The position numbers were made by a program, and so were the translations under genes. This document shows, in pieces, positions 42,829 to 55,034 of a DNA stretch of 64,000 nucleotides. The DNA is from Hahella ganghwensis DSM 17046 (lineage in GTDB: Bacteria; Pseudomonadota; Gammaproteobacteria; Pseudomonadales; Oleiphilaceae): the NCBI RefSeq assembly GCF_000376785.1, contig NZ_AQXX01000122.1:1-64000 (forward strand). The letters are read 5' to 3'. Positions within the stretch are counted from its first letter, which is position 1, and the number at the start of each line of letters is the position of its first letter. The notes below the pieces were generated by a model. The model was not told where the DNA came from. It did no database searches and worked only from the letters and a program-made list of their open reading frames with translations.

Positions 42829-43329
42829 ATGTCCGGGTATAAAATACTCCAGGCAGAGCAACAGGGTATATACGTCCTCAAGTTTATTGGGGAAATTCGG
42901 TTGTATCTTTGTTCAACATTGGATCGACTTATCGATCTGATGAAAGACGATGCCAACTTCCTGACGGTTGTGATCGACCTGACGGAAACGACAGTTGTCG
43001 ACAGTACCACTCTTGGACTACTGGCCAAGATTGGCATTTTTGCGCGCAAAAACAAAAAACTCCTTCCCACTATTATTTCCACCAACCCGGATATTACCCG
43101 GCTGATCTACTCCATGGGGTTTGATGAGTTGTTTATTATTGTGGAAAAAGCGGCCACAGAAATTGAACATCTGGATGAGATCCCCATATTACATGCATCG
43201 GAGCAGGAAGTTCGGGAGAAAGTTCTGGCTGCACATAAGGTGCTGATGGATCTGAATTCGAATAACAGGGAAGCGTTTAAGGATCTGGTGAAAGCTCTGG
43301 AAGATGAGCAGGCTCACACCTCCTCCTGA
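42829..43329 (+). CDS. STAS-domain anti-anti-sigma factor
   Basis: This 166-residue protein begins with a STAS domain (VVIDLTETTVVDSTTLGLLAKIGIFARKN); the serine in VDST is the expected phosphorylation site. A C-terminal helical extension (about residues 110-166) is not part of the core domain. The start ATG at 42829 lies directly after the phosphatase stop. Dephosphorylation by the adjacent SpoIIE-type phosphatase would release it to bind an anti-sigma or other partner. No kinase/anti-sigma gene is adjacent. Confidence 0.85.
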   Translation: MSGYKILQAEQQGIYVLKFIGEIRLYLCSTLDRLIDLMKDDANFLTVVIDLTETTVVDSTTLGLLAKIGIFARKNKKLLPTIISTNPDITRLIYSMGFDELFIIVEKAATEIEHLDEIPILHASEQEVREKVLAAHKVLMDLNSNNREAFKDLVKALEDEQAHTSS

Positions 43330-43470
43330 TTGGCAAATCCCCTGTACTATTTATCTTTTTGTCATCTCTGCCGAGTAAAAGTAAAACCAAATGCATGGTG
43401 ATAAGGCGTTATTTGAAGTCTGAAAAAGGCTCAGTAGCGCAGGGAAACCCAGACAAGAGATTCTCTATTC

Positions 43471-44481
43471 ATGAAAATTACTGTTTTGGGTGGTGGCAGT
43501 TTTGGTACTGCTATCGCCAATATTGCCTCAGGCAATAACTGTGAGACCATACTTTGGCTTAGGGATGAGGCCAGAGCGAACGAAATTAACCAGGAGCATG
43601 TTAATCGGAAATATCTCCCCGACACCCAATTGCATCAGGCGCTGGTGGCGACGACTGATATGTCGGAAGCTATTTCAGATGCCGATTTGATCTTCGTTTC
43701 CGTACCAAGCAAATCTTTTAGAAAGGTTGTCCAGGAAGCCAAAAAGTATCAAAAGCCCGGGCAGTATTGGATTAGCACAACCAAGGGTATCGAAGAGTCC
43801 GGCTTTTCGCTGATGAGTGAAATCCTTACCAGCGAATTGGAGGGCCGTGAAGTGGGAGTGCTTAGCGGACCGAATCTGGCGAAAGAGGTGGCAAAAGGCT
43901 GTTTGACTGCGACGGTGATTGCCAGTACCTGCGAAGACCTCCGGACGAAGGTGCAAGAGGTGCTCAGCAGCGCCAGCTTCAGGGTTTATGCCAATACAGA
44001 TATGTACGGCGTAGAGCTTGGAGGTGCCCTGAAGAATATTTACGCCATTATTTCCGGTATGGCGGCTGCGCTGGAGCTTGGTGAGAATACCAAATCCATG
44101 CTAATTACCCGGAGTTTGGCCGAAATGAGCCGGTTTGCGGTCGAATTGGGAGCTAATCCCATGACGTTTCTGGGGCTTGCCGGTGTTGGCGACCTGATTG
44201 TGACCTGTACGTCTCCGCTGAGTCGTAATTATCGGGTTGGGTATGCGCTAGGCAAAGGAGAGTCGCTTGAGGAAACTGTCGATAATCTCGGAGAGGTGGC
44301 GGAAGGTGTTAATACCACTAGGATTATTCATCTGAAGGCTCAGGAGATGCAGGTGGAAATGCCTCTGGTCAAAGGGCTTTACAAGATCATTTACGAAAAG
44401 ATTCCCGTTGAAAAGGTAATCACTCAGCTAATGTTGAGAGACCAGAATAGTGATGTGGAGTTTGTGCTGCCTCGTACTTAA
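43471..44481 (+). CDS. gpsA: NAD(P)-dependent glycerol-3-phosphate dehydrogenase
   Basis: The 336-residue enzyme reduces dihydroxyacetone phosphate to sn-glycerol 3-phosphate for phospholipid synthesis. The N-terminus is [14 protein letters not shown], and the family motifs [27 protein letters not shown] and [18 protein letters not shown] are all present. Length is typical. It is followed by a sixA-like gene. Confidence 0.95.
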   Translation: MKITVLGGGSFGTAIANIASGNNCETILWLRDEARANEINQEHVNRKYLPDTQLHQALVATTDMSEAISDADLIFVSVPSKSFRKVVQEAKKYQKPGQYWISTTKGIEESGFSLMSEILTSELEGREVGVLSGPNLAKEVAKGCLTATVIASTCEDLRTKVQEVLSSASFRVYANTDMYGVELGGALKNIYAIISGMAAALELGENTKSMLITRSLAEMSRFAVELGANPMTFLGLAGVGDLIVTCTSPLSRNYRVGYALGKGESLEETVDNLGEVAEGVNTTRIIHLKAQEMQVEMPLVKGLYKIIYEKIPVEKVITQLMLRDQNSDVEFVLPRT

Positions 44482-44609
44482 GGCGCTGGAATTATTCACT
44501 ATTTTAGCGTTCTCAAGGAAGCATGGGTTTTGATCCGGTTGCAGATGGTCTGGCAGGAAAGGGCGTTGTCTGATGAGAAAGGATGAAGTCCGGTAAGAAA
44601 GGAAGGTAT

Positions 44610-45083
44610 ATGAGTCACATATTTATCATGCGGCACGGTGAGGCTGAAATGCATGCGGCTTCCGATTCGGAAAGGGAGCTAACGCCTTATGGTTTGGCTT
44701 ACACTAAGCAGGTGGCCCAGCAACTGGCTGATTACCTGGAGAAGCTTGAAGTCAATTCTCTGGTGGTCTTGCATAGTCCCTTTACCAGGGCGAGGCAAAC
44801 TGCTGAAGTGCTGGATGCATTGTTGCCTGTCAGTCAGAAGTTAATTCGCCTTGAGTTTGCAACGCCAGACGACGACCCGAGCGCATGTTTTGAAAACCTT
44901 GAGCAATACGCCAGTCATAATTTTATCCTGGTGAGTCATATGCCCTTGGTGTCGTCATTGGGGTCATTGCTTGAGCATGGAAACCTGTATCATGGTCAGG
45001 GGTTCCACACAAGTGAGATCAGGGCTTACTCCTCGGATGTTTGGGGGGCAGGGTGTGGACAGTTTATTGGACGCCTATACTGA
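44610..45083 (+). CDS. sixA: Phosphohistidine phosphatase SixA-like
   Basis: This protein of 157 residues has the histidine-phosphatase catalytic motif IMRHGEAEMHA and a second-half histidine in ILVSHMPLVSSL, as in SixA, which removes phosphate from histidine-phosphorylated proteins such as ArcB or PTS components. The ATG at 44610 is chosen because AAGGAAGG stands immediately upstream; a start at 44583 would add nine residues. Confidence 0.88.
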   Translation: MSHIFIMRHGEAEMHAASDSERELTPYGLAYTKQVAQQLADYLEKLEVNSLVVLHSPFTRARQTAEVLDALLPVSQKLIRLEFATPDDDPSACFENLEQYASHNFILVSHMPLVSSLGSLLEHGNLYHGQGFHTSEIRAYSSDVWGAGCGQFIGRLY

Positions 45084-45128
45084 GACTGCTATAGCGTTTG
45101 TCTGCAACCCTGCTGTCTGGTTGCATGG

Positions 45129-46304
45129 CTAACCTGAGATGCTTTTCTGTTTCTCACATGCTGTTGCCAGCTTTTCACATGCCGCAGCAAGTTTTTCATC
45201 TGGTGTGTAGAAGTGTGGGGAAAACCTAATCCCACCACCACGGGCCGCGCAAAGAATATTGTGGCTTTGCAGTTCCTCAAATAATAATCTGCTATCTATT
45301 TGACGGCTTCTGAAAGTCAGGATGCCGGCAAGTCGGTTATCCTCCAGATTCGTGATAATCTCAATGTCTTTAAGCGCCTGTAAATGCTCTTGGAGTTTTC
45401 TGATTTTACCCTTAATCAGAGTTTCAATCTGATCCATGCCAATCTCAAGCAGCAGGCCGACACTTTCATTCAGTGCGTGCGTAGCCAGCATATTGGGGCT
45501 GCCGCATTCGAATCTAACTGCTGAATCGACCGGTTCCCAGTCGTGGCGATCGAAATTGCCTCTATCCTTCACCATATGCCAGCCATACTGATTAAGCTCA
45601 AGCCTATCCTGCACTTCCTTCTTTACATATAGAAGCGCGAGGCCCTCTGGCCCCAGCATCCATTTATGACCATCGGCCATCAGAAAGTCGATCTGGTCCC
45701 TTTGTACATCCAGAGGGGTGGCGCCCACTGACTGAATTGCATCGACACAGAAGAGGATGTCGCGGGATTTGATTTCATTTCCGAGCCTGTTCAAATCTAG
45801 CTTCAAACCCGTGCCATACTGCACGGAACTCACCGAAACGATTCGGGTCCGGGAAGACAGGCAGTCTATAATGGCTGCTTCCGGATCATCATTGGATAGG
45901 TCTGCGACTTTTACAATAACGCCGAATTTTGCTTGAAGAGACTCCCAGACAATCCGGTTTGACGGAAACTCTTGGTTGCTGATGACGACTTCGTCACCGG
46001 ATTGCCATCTTATTCCATAGGCGACAATAGAGAGTGCTTCGGAAGTGTTCTTGCTGAGAGCTATCTCGTTGACTGACGCTGCGTTGATCAGTTGACGTAA
46101 TCTCAGGCGCAGCTGGTTTTCTGTTTTCAGCCAGTTCAAATAATTCTGAGAGCCCTGGTACATGTTTTCTTCAGCAAACCGTTTGACGGCGTTAACCGCT
46201 CGCATTGGCCAGGGGCCAACAGCTGCATGGTTAAGGTGAATCAGATCCTGCTCCAGAGGGAATTCTGTGCGACATAAAGCATTGAGGGTGTTCGAAGTCA
46301 TCAT
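45129..46304 (-). CDS. Class V aminotransferase (PLP-dependent)
   Basis: The 391-residue enzyme starts with DLIHLNHAAVGPWP and shows the class V core, including VDAIQSVGATPLDV and the PLP-binding lysine in MADGHKWMLGPEGLALLYV. It resembles cysteine-desulfurase/kynureninase-like or selenocysteine-lyase-like family members. The substrate cannot be told from sequence. It is divergent from the radical SAM gene. Confidence 0.85.
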   Translation of the reverse strand: MMTSNTLNALCRTEFPLEQDLIHLNHAAVGPWPMRAVNAVKRFAEENMYQGSQNYLNWLKTENQLRLRLRQLINAASVNEIALSKNTSEALSIVAYGIRWQSGDEVVISNQEFPSNRIVWESLQAKFGVIVKVADLSNDDPEAAIIDCLSSRTRIVSVSSVQYGTGLKLDLNRLGNEIKSRDILFCVDAIQSVGATPLDVQRDQIDFLMADGHKWMLGPEGLALLYVKKEVQDRLELNQYGWHMVKDRGNFDRHDWEPVDSAVRFECGSPNMLATHALNESVGLLLEIGMDQIETLIKGKIRKLQEHLQALKDIEIITNLEDNRLAGILTFRSRQIDSRLLFEELQSHNILCAARGGGIRFSPHFYTPDEKLAAACEKLATACEKQKSISG

Positions 46305-46468
46305 ATTTCCTGATTTGCTGGCATCGTCAAAAATTTGTGCTCAATATTTGATGGTTTATTCGGAAAAATGGTTCCGGATGTCTGGCCAAGCGTTATAAAT
46401 CCATTTGGAGCCGTTATAATATCGGCATCCGTCAAAAACTAACTTAAAACCTCGAAGACCACAATTGA

Positions 46469-47362
46469 ATGTCTGTTATCCCACTAAATTATATTGAGCC
46501 GGTTTTCCGGCCACCCAGTGAAGCTGGCTCATTAATACTACAAGTGACCAATGGTTGCTCCTGGAACAAATGTACGTTTTGCGAAATGTACACGGCGCCT
46601 CAAAAAAAGTTCAAGCCGAAACAGGAGGACGAGGTTCTTTCAGAGATTAAAGCTGTTGCCAGTAGCCAACCGTCGGTCCGCCGGGTTTTTCTGGCTGATG
46701 GTGATGCGATGGTGCTTTCTTATCGTCGATTGCATCAGATTTTAGTCTGGTTAAACGAATACTTTCCAAATTTGCAGCGAGTGTCCTCCTATTGCCTGCC
46801 AAGGAATATTAGAAATAAGACAGTCGCAGAGCTTGCTGAATTAAAATCGCTGGGCTTGGATATTTTGTATGTCGGAGCTGAGTCCGGAGACGATCTGGTG
46901 CTTGAAAAAGTGCAGAAAGGTGAGACTCAGGCGTCTACAGTGGATGCATTGGTGAAAATTAAACAGGCGGGGCTCAGAAGTTCTGTCATGATTTTGAATG
47001 GCTTGGGTGGTCGCCGATACTCGGAGCAGCATGCCGTTAACAGCGCTAATATGGTTAACCTGGCGCAGCCAGATTACCTGGCAACATTGGTGGTCAGTTT
47101 TCCTCTGGGTGAGCAAAGGTTAAGGTCCGGATTCGATGATTTTGACATGTTGAACCAGAAAGAGTTGTTCAGGGAGGAGCGCCTTTTTTTGGAGCATACA
47201 GACTTGTCGAAAACGATCTTCCGAAGTGACCACGCTTCCAATTATCTAGTCCTGAAAGGAGTGCTGGGTCGAGATAAGGTTGCGATGTTGAATAAACTTG
47301 ATCTGGCGATTGATAATCCTGAAATGGTCCCGTTGCGACAGGAATGGCAGCGAGGCCTGTGA
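46469..47362 (+). CDS. Radical SAM enzyme, CX4CX2C type
   Basis: This 297-residue protein has the iron-sulfur motif GCSWNKCTFC, which is CX4CX2C rather than the standard CX3CX2C; this spacing is common in one branch of the radical SAM superfamily. The core continues with VFLADGDAMVLSYRRL and DILYVGAESGDDLVLEKVQKG, typical of that branch. The reaction is unknown. A TATAAT at 46415-46420 may be its -10 element. The next gene starts 14 bases after its stop and is probably co-transcribed. Confidence 0.85.
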   Translation: MSVIPLNYIEPVFRPPSEAGSLILQVTNGCSWNKCTFCEMYTAPQKKFKPKQEDEVLSEIKAVASSQPSVRRVFLADGDAMVLSYRRLHQILVWLNEYFPNLQRVSSYCLPRNIRNKTVAELAELKSLGLDILYVGAESGDDLVLEKVQKGETQASTVDALVKIKQAGLRSSVMILNGLGGRRYSEQHAVNSANMVNLAQPDYLATLVVSFPLGEQRLRSGFDDFDMLNQKELFREERLFLEHTDLSKTIFRSDHASNYLVLKGVLGRDKVAMLNKLDLAIDNPEMVPLRQEWQRGL

Positions 47363-47376
47363 AAGGAGATAGGTGT

Positions 47377-47949
47377 ATGCAGAAGAGAACACCAGAAGAA
47401 CTTGCGCAAGTGCTGGAGCAGATACAGAGCGCCAGTAAACCTCCCGTAGAAAAATGGAATCCGGAGGTCGAGGTTGATATTAACATGTCGATTAACCGGG
47501 ATGGAGAATGGTTCTATGAGGGAAGGCCAATAGCAAGAGAGGCTATGGTAAAGCTGTTTGCCTCCATTCTGGTAAGAGAAAATAACGGGGAGTATTACCT
47601 GAAAACCCCGGTAGAGAAAGCTCGGATTCAAGTGGAAGACAGCCCCTTCGTTGTCACCGGGGTGGAAGAGTTTCGGGATCAGGAGGGAGTTGATGCGATC
47701 GTATTCACAACGAATATTGGTGAGCAAATAGTGCTCTCAAATCAGCATGGACTACGAGTTCAGTACGTGGAAAAAAGTGGAGAGAGTATTCCTTATCTTC
47801 AATTGGATCGGGGGCTGGAGGCAAGGATTGCACGGAGTGTGTTTTATGAACTGGTCGCGCTCGCCAGGCAAGAGGAAGTAGAAGGTAGAGTCGTACTAGT
47901 GCTCGACAGTCAGGGTGAGTCTTTCGAACTTGGTTCAATTGATGGCTGA
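47377..47949 (+). CDS. DUF1285 family protein
   Basis: This protein of about 190 residues is DUF1285; WNPEVEVDINMSINRDGEWFYEGRPI and PLLVRENNGEYYLKTPVEKARI-like segments (here SILVRENNGEYYLKTPVEK) are typical. No function is established. The ATG at 47377 has AAAGGAG upstream at good distance and is preferred to the earlier in-frame ATG at 47344, which lies within the radical SAM gene. Confidence 0.85.
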   Translation: MQKRTPEELAQVLEQIQSASKPPVEKWNPEVEVDINMSINRDGEWFYEGRPIAREAMVKLFASILVRENNGEYYLKTPVEKARIQVEDSPFVVTGVEEFRDQEGVDAIVFTTNIGEQIVLSNQHGLRVQYVEKSGESIPYLQLDRGLEARIARSVFYELVALARQEEVEGRVVLVLDSQGESFELGSIDG

Positions 47950-47972
47950 ATAGGCCTGTCGGTCAGAGAATT

Positions 47973-48001
47973 AAAAAAGGCAGCTTGAAGCTGCCTTTTT
48001 T
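47973..48001. terminator. Bidirectional intrinsic terminator
   Basis: GGCAGC, a five-base loop and GCTGCC, flanked by A and T runs of six, lie between the convergent DUF1285 and ETF-QO genes. Confidence 0.9.
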
Positions 48002-48015
48002 GGGTTTGGGGTCAA

Positions 48016-49674
48016 TTACATGTTCGGATAATTGGGCCCGCCACCGCCTTCCGGCGTTACCCAGATAATGTTTTGGGTGGGATCTTTGATATCGCAGGTT
48101 TTACAGTGAACACAGTTTTGCGAGTTGATCTGGAATCGCTTGCTGCCGTCATCGTTTTCGACGACTTCATAAACGCCTGCCGGGCAGTAACGTTGAGCTG
48201 GCTCATCGTATTTTGGCAAGTTGTAGTTGATCGGCACATCAGCATCTTTTAGCTTGAGGTGACATGGCTGATCTTCTTCATGGTTGGTGTTGGACAGGAA
48301 TACTGAAGATAGCCTGTCAAACGTCAATTGATTGTCCGGTTTCGGGTAGCTGATCTTTGGACACTCGCTGGCTGGCTTCAGTGCTTCATGATCCTTATTG
48401 GGATCACGGAATGTCATTGGCAGACTGCCGCGGAGAATATTTTGCTCAAAGAACGCAACAGCACCTCCCAGAATGTTTCCGAATTTGTGCATTGCAGGGC
48501 CAAAGTTACGCTCGTCATAAAGCTCTTTGTATAACCAGGAAGCTTTGAACTTGTCAGTAAAGCCTGATAGCTCTTCTTTACCTTCGGAGCCTGCCTTTAG
48601 TGCTTCGAATACCGTTTCGGCACCGAGCATTCCGGACTTCATGGCTGTGTGAGAGCCTTTGATTTTGGATGAGTTCAAGGTGCCCGCATCGCAGCCCAGG
48701 AGCAAGCCGCCAGCAAAGGTCATTTTAGGCAGGGAGTTGAAGCCGCCTTTTGCAATGGCCCGCGCGCCATAGGCTACTCGCTTGCCGCCTTCCAGATATT
48801 TTTTAATTTCCGGGTGCAGCTTAAGGCGCTGGAATTCCTCAAATGGAGACATGTGTGGGTTGGAGTAACCTAGGTCAGTAATCAGTCCAACATAGACTTG
48901 ATTGTTCTCCAGATGGTAAAGGAATGAGCCACCTGTGGATTTACTTTCGGTCAGTGGCCATCCTGTTGTATGTACAACCAGGCCGGGCTGATGTTTGGAT
49001 GGGTCGATATCCCAAAGCTCTTTGATGCCGATGCCGTAATGTTGTGGATCTTTGCCTTCATCAAGGTTGAACTTGCTGATCAGCTCCTTGCCCAAGTGAC
49101 CACGGCAGCCTTCACAGAAAAGTGTATATTTGGCGTGAAGCTCCATGCCGGGGACGTAGCTGCCTTTTTGCTCGCCGTTGTGGCCAATTCCCATATCGCC
49201 GGTGAGAATACCTTTAACGCTGCCGTCTTCATGGTAAAGAATTTCGGCGGCCGGGAAGCCTGGGTAGACTTCTGCACCCATGCCTTCGGCTTTTTCGGCC
49301 AGCCAGCGGCACAGATTGCCCAGGCTGATGATGTAGTTGCCTTCATTGTGCATGTTTCTGGGGACAAAGGCATTGGGAACCTTGATGGCGGAATCCGGGC
49401 CACGCAGAACGAAAATATCGTCGCCGGCAACAGGAGTATTTAGGGGAGCGCCTTCTTCTTTCCAGTTAGGAAACAACTCGTTCAGAGCGGTCGGTTCAAA
49501 GACAGTACCGGCGAGAATATGTGCGCCGACTTCGGAACCTTTTTCTACAACACAGACGGTCAGTTCTTGCTCGTTTTCCTGAGCCAGCTGAAGGATTCTG
49601 CATGCGGCAGATAACCCGGCCGGGCCAGCGCCCACGATCAAAACGTCAAATTCCATCGATTCGCGTTCCACCAT
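48016..49674 (-). CDS. etfD: Electron transfer flavoprotein-ubiquinone oxidoreductase
   Basis: This 552-residue membrane-associated enzyme passes electrons from reduced ETF to the quinone pool. It starts with the FAD motif IVGAGPAGLSAA and ends with the 4Fe-4S cluster ligands in NCVHCKTCDIKDPTQN. The central region (TPVAGDDIF onwards) is conserved. It forms a divergent pair with etfBA, with the operator at 49966 between them. The gene is convergent with DUF1285. Confidence 0.95.
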   Translation of the reverse strand: MVERESMEFDVLIVGAGPAGLSAACRILQLAQENEQELTVCVVEKGSEVGAHILAGTVFEPTALNELFPNWKEEGAPLNTPVAGDDIFVLRGPDSAIKVPNAFVPRNMHNEGNYIISLGNLCRWLAEKAEGMGAEVYPGFPAAEILYHEDGSVKGILTGDMGIGHNGEQKGSYVPGMELHAKYTLFCEGCRGHLGKELISKFNLDEGKDPQHYGIGIKELWDIDPSKHQPGLVVHTTGWPLTESKSTGGSFLYHLENNQVYVGLITDLGYSNPHMSPFEEFQRLKLHPEIKKYLEGGKRVAYGARAIAKGGFNSLPKMTFAGGLLLGCDAGTLNSSKIKGSHTAMKSGMLGAETVFEALKAGSEGKEELSGFTDKFKASWLYKELYDERNFGPAMHKFGNILGGAVAFFEQNILRGSLPMTFRDPNKDHEALKPASECPKISYPKPDNQLTFDRLSSVFLSNTNHEEDQPCHLKLKDADVPINYNLPKYDEPAQRYCPAGVYEVVENDDGSKRFQINSQNCVHCKTCDIKDPTQNIIWVTPEGGGGPNYPNM

Positions 49675-49965
49675 TGATCTCCTTTTAGCTTCACAGCTTT
49701 AAAAAGCTTTTGGGTATTCTAAAAAGTTTCTGGCAGCACGGCTCTGAACACTCTTTGTTGCTTCCTTATATTTGAGTGCGAACGATAAAGCTCAATCGGC
49801 TTATCGCGATACATCCCTGATATACTTCGGTATTATTATTGTCGGTATCGCCCTGAAGGGTGATGCTCTGCCTCATTGTCCAGTCCGACTACGCTGTGCT
49901 GCAGGTCGTTAAAATCTCAGAAGTATAGAGGATTAAAACACCCGTAGCATAACCTATTTCATGAC

Positions 49966-49985
49966 TCAAACAAACGTTTGTTTGA
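49966..49985. promoter_or_regulatory. Perfect 20-bp palindrome, probable PsrA-type operator
   Basis: TCAAACAAAC followed by GTTTGTTTGA is a perfect palindrome between the divergent ETF genes. Its CAAAC/GTTTG half-sites resemble the operator of PsrA, a TetR-type fatty-acid-responsive regulator that controls etf genes in pseudomonads. It overlaps the -35 element of etfB, so repression is expected. The regulator is not encoded in this window. Confidence 0.6.
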
Positions 49986-50010
49986 ATTTTTCCCCAAAAT
50001 CGCCTTTAAT
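49982..50010 (+). promoter_or_regulatory. Probable sigma-70 promoter of etfBA
   Basis: TTGAAT (-35) and TTTAAT (-10) are separated by 17 bases. The -35 hexamer overlaps the right end of the palindrome. Confidence 0.55.
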
Positions 50011-50227
50011 AGGGCCAATGCAGTTGAAAGGAGAAGAATAAGCTCCCGCCAATTACTGCGATTTCTCGGGTGTGGACGGTTGACCTGCACGAGAGAAGCG
50101 TTCAGTATTGGGCTGCTTTGAAAACGCCTGATGGCGCGTAATGCGTTTAAATTTATGGATTTAAAGTCGTTACAGATTGCGCCGCAATGGTTCCAATTGA
50201 ACACATCACAACACAAACGAGGAATCT

Positions 50228-50977
50228 ATGAAGGTTCTGGTCGCTGTAAAACGAGTAATTGATTACAACGTTAAGGTACGAGTTAAGTCAGACAATACTG
50301 ACGTTGATCTAACCAACATCAAAATGGCAATGAACCCGTTCTGTGAAATCGCTGTTGAAGAAGCGGTTCGCCTAAAAGAAAAGGGTGTTGCAACAGAAGT
50401 CGTTGTCGTTTCCATCGGTCCCAAAGCCTCCCAGGAGCAGATCAGAACTGCTCTGGCTCTCGGTGCTGACCGCGGTATTCACATCGAAACTGAAGAGCAG
50501 GTTCAATCTCTGGCGGCAGCCAAACTGCTGAAAGCAGTAGTTGAGAAAGAACAGCCTCAACTGATCATCCTCGGCAAGCAATCTATCGACACTGACAATA
50601 ATCAGACCGGCCAGATGCTGGCGGCTCTGTGCGGATACGGCCAGGGCACTTTTGCCTCAGAAGTGGTTGTTGAAGGTGATAAAGTCAATGTCACTCGTGA
50701 AATTGATGGTGGTCTGGCTACCGTCAGTCTGAATCTTCCAGCCGTTGTCACAACGGATCTGCGTTTGAATGAGCCGCGCTATGCTTCTCTGCCAAACATT
50801 ATGAAAGCCAAGAAAAAGCCTTTGGATATCATCTCTCCAGCCGATCTGGGTGTGGATATCGCTCCGCGTCTTTCAACTGTCAAGGTTGAAGCGCCTGCCC
50901 AGCGTCAGGCTGGGGTCAAAGTCGGCAGCGTGGCCGAATTGGTTGATAAGCTGAAAAACGAAGCGAAGGTGATTTAA
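50228..50977 (+). CDS. etfB: Electron transfer flavoprotein subunit beta
   Basis: The 249-residue protein begins [19 protein letters not shown] and contains the AMP-binding [15 protein letters not shown] and [17 protein letters not shown]-type ([17 protein letters not shown]) motifs, conserved in ETF beta. It pairs with EtfA. A GAGG-like site lies just before the ATG. It is the first gene of a two-gene unit. Confidence 0.96.
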   Translation: MKVLVAVKRVIDYNVKVRVKSDNTDVDLTNIKMAMNPFCEIAVEEAVRLKEKGVATEVVVVSIGPKASQEQIRTALALGADRGIHIETEEQVQSLAAAKLLKAVVEKEQPQLIILGKQSIDTDNNQTGQMLAALCGYGQGTFASEVVVEGDKVNVTREIDGGLATVSLNLPAVVTTDLRLNEPRYASLPNIMKAKKKPLDIISPADLGVDIAPRLSTVKVEAPAQRQAGVKVGSVAELVDKLKNEAKVI

Positions 50978-50979
50978 TT

Positions 50980-51909
50980 ATGAGCGTTTTGGTAATTGCA
51001 GATCACGACAACAGCGTACTGAAGCCAGCAACACTGAACGTTGTTGCAGCCGCCCAGCAAATCGGCGGGGATATCGAAATTCTGGTCGCTGGCGAAGGTT
51101 GCGGGGCTGTTGCCGAAGCCGCAGCCAAAGTTGCAGGAGTCAGCAAGGTTTTGGTAGCTGATAACGCCGTTTATGGGCATGCGTTGGCGGAAAACCTGTC
51201 TCTTCTGGTAGCAGAGCTGGGTAAAAACTACAGCCACGTTCTGACTTCTGCCGGTACTACTGGGAAAGACTTCATGCCACGTGTTGCGGCACTGTTGGAC
51301 GTGGCTCAGGTGTCGGATATCATCAAAGTTGAATCAGCCGATACATTTGTGCGTCCTATCTATGCGGGTAACGCGATCGCAACCGTGAAATCCAGTGACA
51401 GCGTCAAGGTTATCACTGTTCGCCCAACTGGTTTTGATGCTGTCGCCGCCGAAGGTGGTTCAGCTTCTGTTGAGGCTGTTGCCTCTGCACATGACGCAGG
51501 CGTTTCTTCCTTTGTTAAGGAAGAGTTGGCGAAATCTGATCGTCCTGAACTGACCAGTGCTGGCATCGTTATCTCCGGTGGTCGTGGTATGCAGAATGGC
51601 GACAACTTCGAGATGCTGTATAAGGTGGCAGATAAGCTGGGTGCAGCTGTAGGCGCTTCCCGTGCGGCAGTCGATGCAGGCTTTGTTCCTAACGATATGC
51701 AGGTCGGTCAGACTGGTAAGATCGTTGCTCCTCAGCTTTACATTGCTGTTGGTATTTCTGGTGCAATCCAGCATTTGGCTGGTATGTCAGACAGTAAAGT
51801 GATTGTTGCTATCAACAAAGATGAAGAAGCGCCGATTTTCCAGGTTGCTGATTACGGTCTGGTAGCTGATCTGTTTGACGCCGTACCAGAACTTGAGAAT
51901 TCTCTTTAA
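50980..51909 (+). CDS. etfA: Electron transfer flavoprotein subunit alpha
   Basis: The 309-residue protein contains the FAD-binding C-terminal motif [12 protein letters not shown], then [21 protein letters not shown]. It starts just after the etfB stop and ends at a strong terminator. The EtfAB heterodimer accepts electrons from acyl-CoA dehydrogenases such as the isovaleryl-CoA dehydrogenase encoded at 59609-60778. Confidence 0.97.
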   Translation: MSVLVIADHDNSVLKPATLNVVAAAQQIGGDIEILVAGEGCGAVAEAAAKVAGVSKVLVADNAVYGHALAENLSLLVAELGKNYSHVLTSAGTTGKDFMPRVAALLDVAQVSDIIKVESADTFVRPIYAGNAIATVKSSDSVKVITVRPTGFDAVAAEGGSASVEAVASAHDAGVSSFVKEELAKSDRPELTSAGIVISGGRGMQNGDNFEMLYKVADKLGAAVGASRAAVDAGFVPNDMQVGQTGKIVAPQLYIAVGISGAIQHLAGMSDSKVIVAINKDEEAPIFQVADYGLVADLFDAVPELENSL

Positions 51910-51929
51910 GAGATATTCTTAACTCATTG

Positions 51930-51959
51930 AAAAAAGGAGAGCTTTTGCTCTCCTTTTTT
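51930..51959. terminator. Bidirectional intrinsic terminator
   Basis: GGAGAGC, a TTTT loop and GCTCTCC, flanked by A and T runs of six, lie between convergent etfA and the acetoacetyl-CoA synthetase gene. Confidence 0.9.
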
Positions 51960-51976
51960 GTTTGGTAAGTCTTGTT

Positions 51977-53992
<2,016 letters not shown>

Positions 53993-54101
53993 GTTAGGCC
54001 CTTGTTGATGTTGTTTTCATCGTGTCTGTATTGTTTGTCTTTCAGGGAGGTTGGATACCCTGATTGCAAATAAGTATCGGCGAACGATCGGTTTCTCTAG
54101 T

Positions 54102-55034
54102 TTAGCTTGTTTTAGGGAGGGCTGTGCTCTCCTGAATGCGGCGAGAGGATAGTGCCATCCCGACTTTGGAGCCGTTTCTGCGATTGAGAGTGTTGGATAT
54201 TTCATTGCCAACGTGCGCAAGATCTTGCAGGTTGATTCCGGTAGATATGCCGTTTCCTTCCAGCATGTATACGACATCTTCTGTGGCCACATTGCCGGAC
54301 GCGCCCTTAGCGTAAGGACAGCCTCCCAGGCCGGCAACCGAAGCGTCTACCACCCTGATGCCAGCGTCAAGTGATTGATCTATATTGGCCAGTGCCTGCC
54401 CGTAGGTGTCATGGAAATGCACCGCGAGCTGAGAAGCCTCGACTTCCCTAAGCAGGGCGTTAAGCAGTAACTTTGTCTGTTTTGAAGTGCCCACGCCGAT
54501 TGTGTCGCCGAGAGAGATCTCGTAGCACCCCAGTTTCAGGAGTTGCTTAACCACCTCTATCACAGCGGCGTGGGGGATATTGCCTTCGTACGGGCATCCC
54601 AGAATGCAGCTGACATAACCTCGTACGGGAAGGTCGTGTTTTCTTGCTGTTTCCACAACAGGAACAAAGCGTTCAATGCTGTCGCGGATGCTGCAGTTGA
54701 TGTTCTTCTGAGTGAAGGTTTCAGAAGCTGAGGTAAAAATGGCCACTTCGTCGGCCTTTGCCTGTAAAGCCGCCTCCAATCCTTTGAGATTTGGGGTGAG
54801 CGCGGCATAGTGAATCCCTTGGTGGCGGGTTAACAGGCTGAAGACCTCATCCGAGTTCGCCATTTGCGGGACCCACTTCGGTGAGACAAAGCTACCAGCC
54901 TCTATATGCCTGATGCCAGTGTCGGAAAGCCGGTTGACCAAGCTGGCTTTTTGTTCGGCGCTAAGTAAGGTTGACTCATTCTGCAGGCCGTCTCGAGGGC
55001 CGACTTCAACGATCTTAACCTGTGGCGTTTTCAT
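54102..55034 (-). CDS. liuE: Hydroxymethylglutaryl-CoA lyase
   Basis: The 310-residue enzyme cleaves HMG-CoA to acetyl-CoA and acetoacetate. It starts with [14 protein letters not shown], and carries the HMG-CoA lyase signature [22 protein letters not shown] with the active-site cysteine. It overlaps liuD by four bases. Confidence 0.94.
   Translation of the reverse strand: MKTPQVKIVEVGPRDGLQNESTLLSAEQKASLVNRLSDTGIRHIEAGSFVSPKWVPQMANSDEVFSLLTRHQGIHYAALTPNLKGLEAALQAKADEVAIFTSASETFTQKNINCSIRDSIERFVPVVETARKHDLPVRGYVSCILGCPYEGNIPHAAVIEVVKQLLKLGCYEISLGDTIGVGTSKQTKLLLNALLREVEASQLAVHFHDTYGQALANIDQSLDAGIRVVDASVAGLGGCPYAKGASGNVATEDVVYMLEGNGISTGINLQDLAHVGNEISNTLNRRNGSKVGMALSSRRIQESTALPKTS

Larger units (their letters stand above)
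49675..50227. other. Divergent intergenic region of the ETF genes
   Basis: About 550 bases between etfQO and etfB. The key element is the 20-bp palindrome at 49966-49985 with a promoter for etfB overlapping it (described separately). The remaining sequence holds no RNA gene or repeat that I could see. The minus-strand promoter for ETF-QO was not recognised. Confidence 0.5.
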
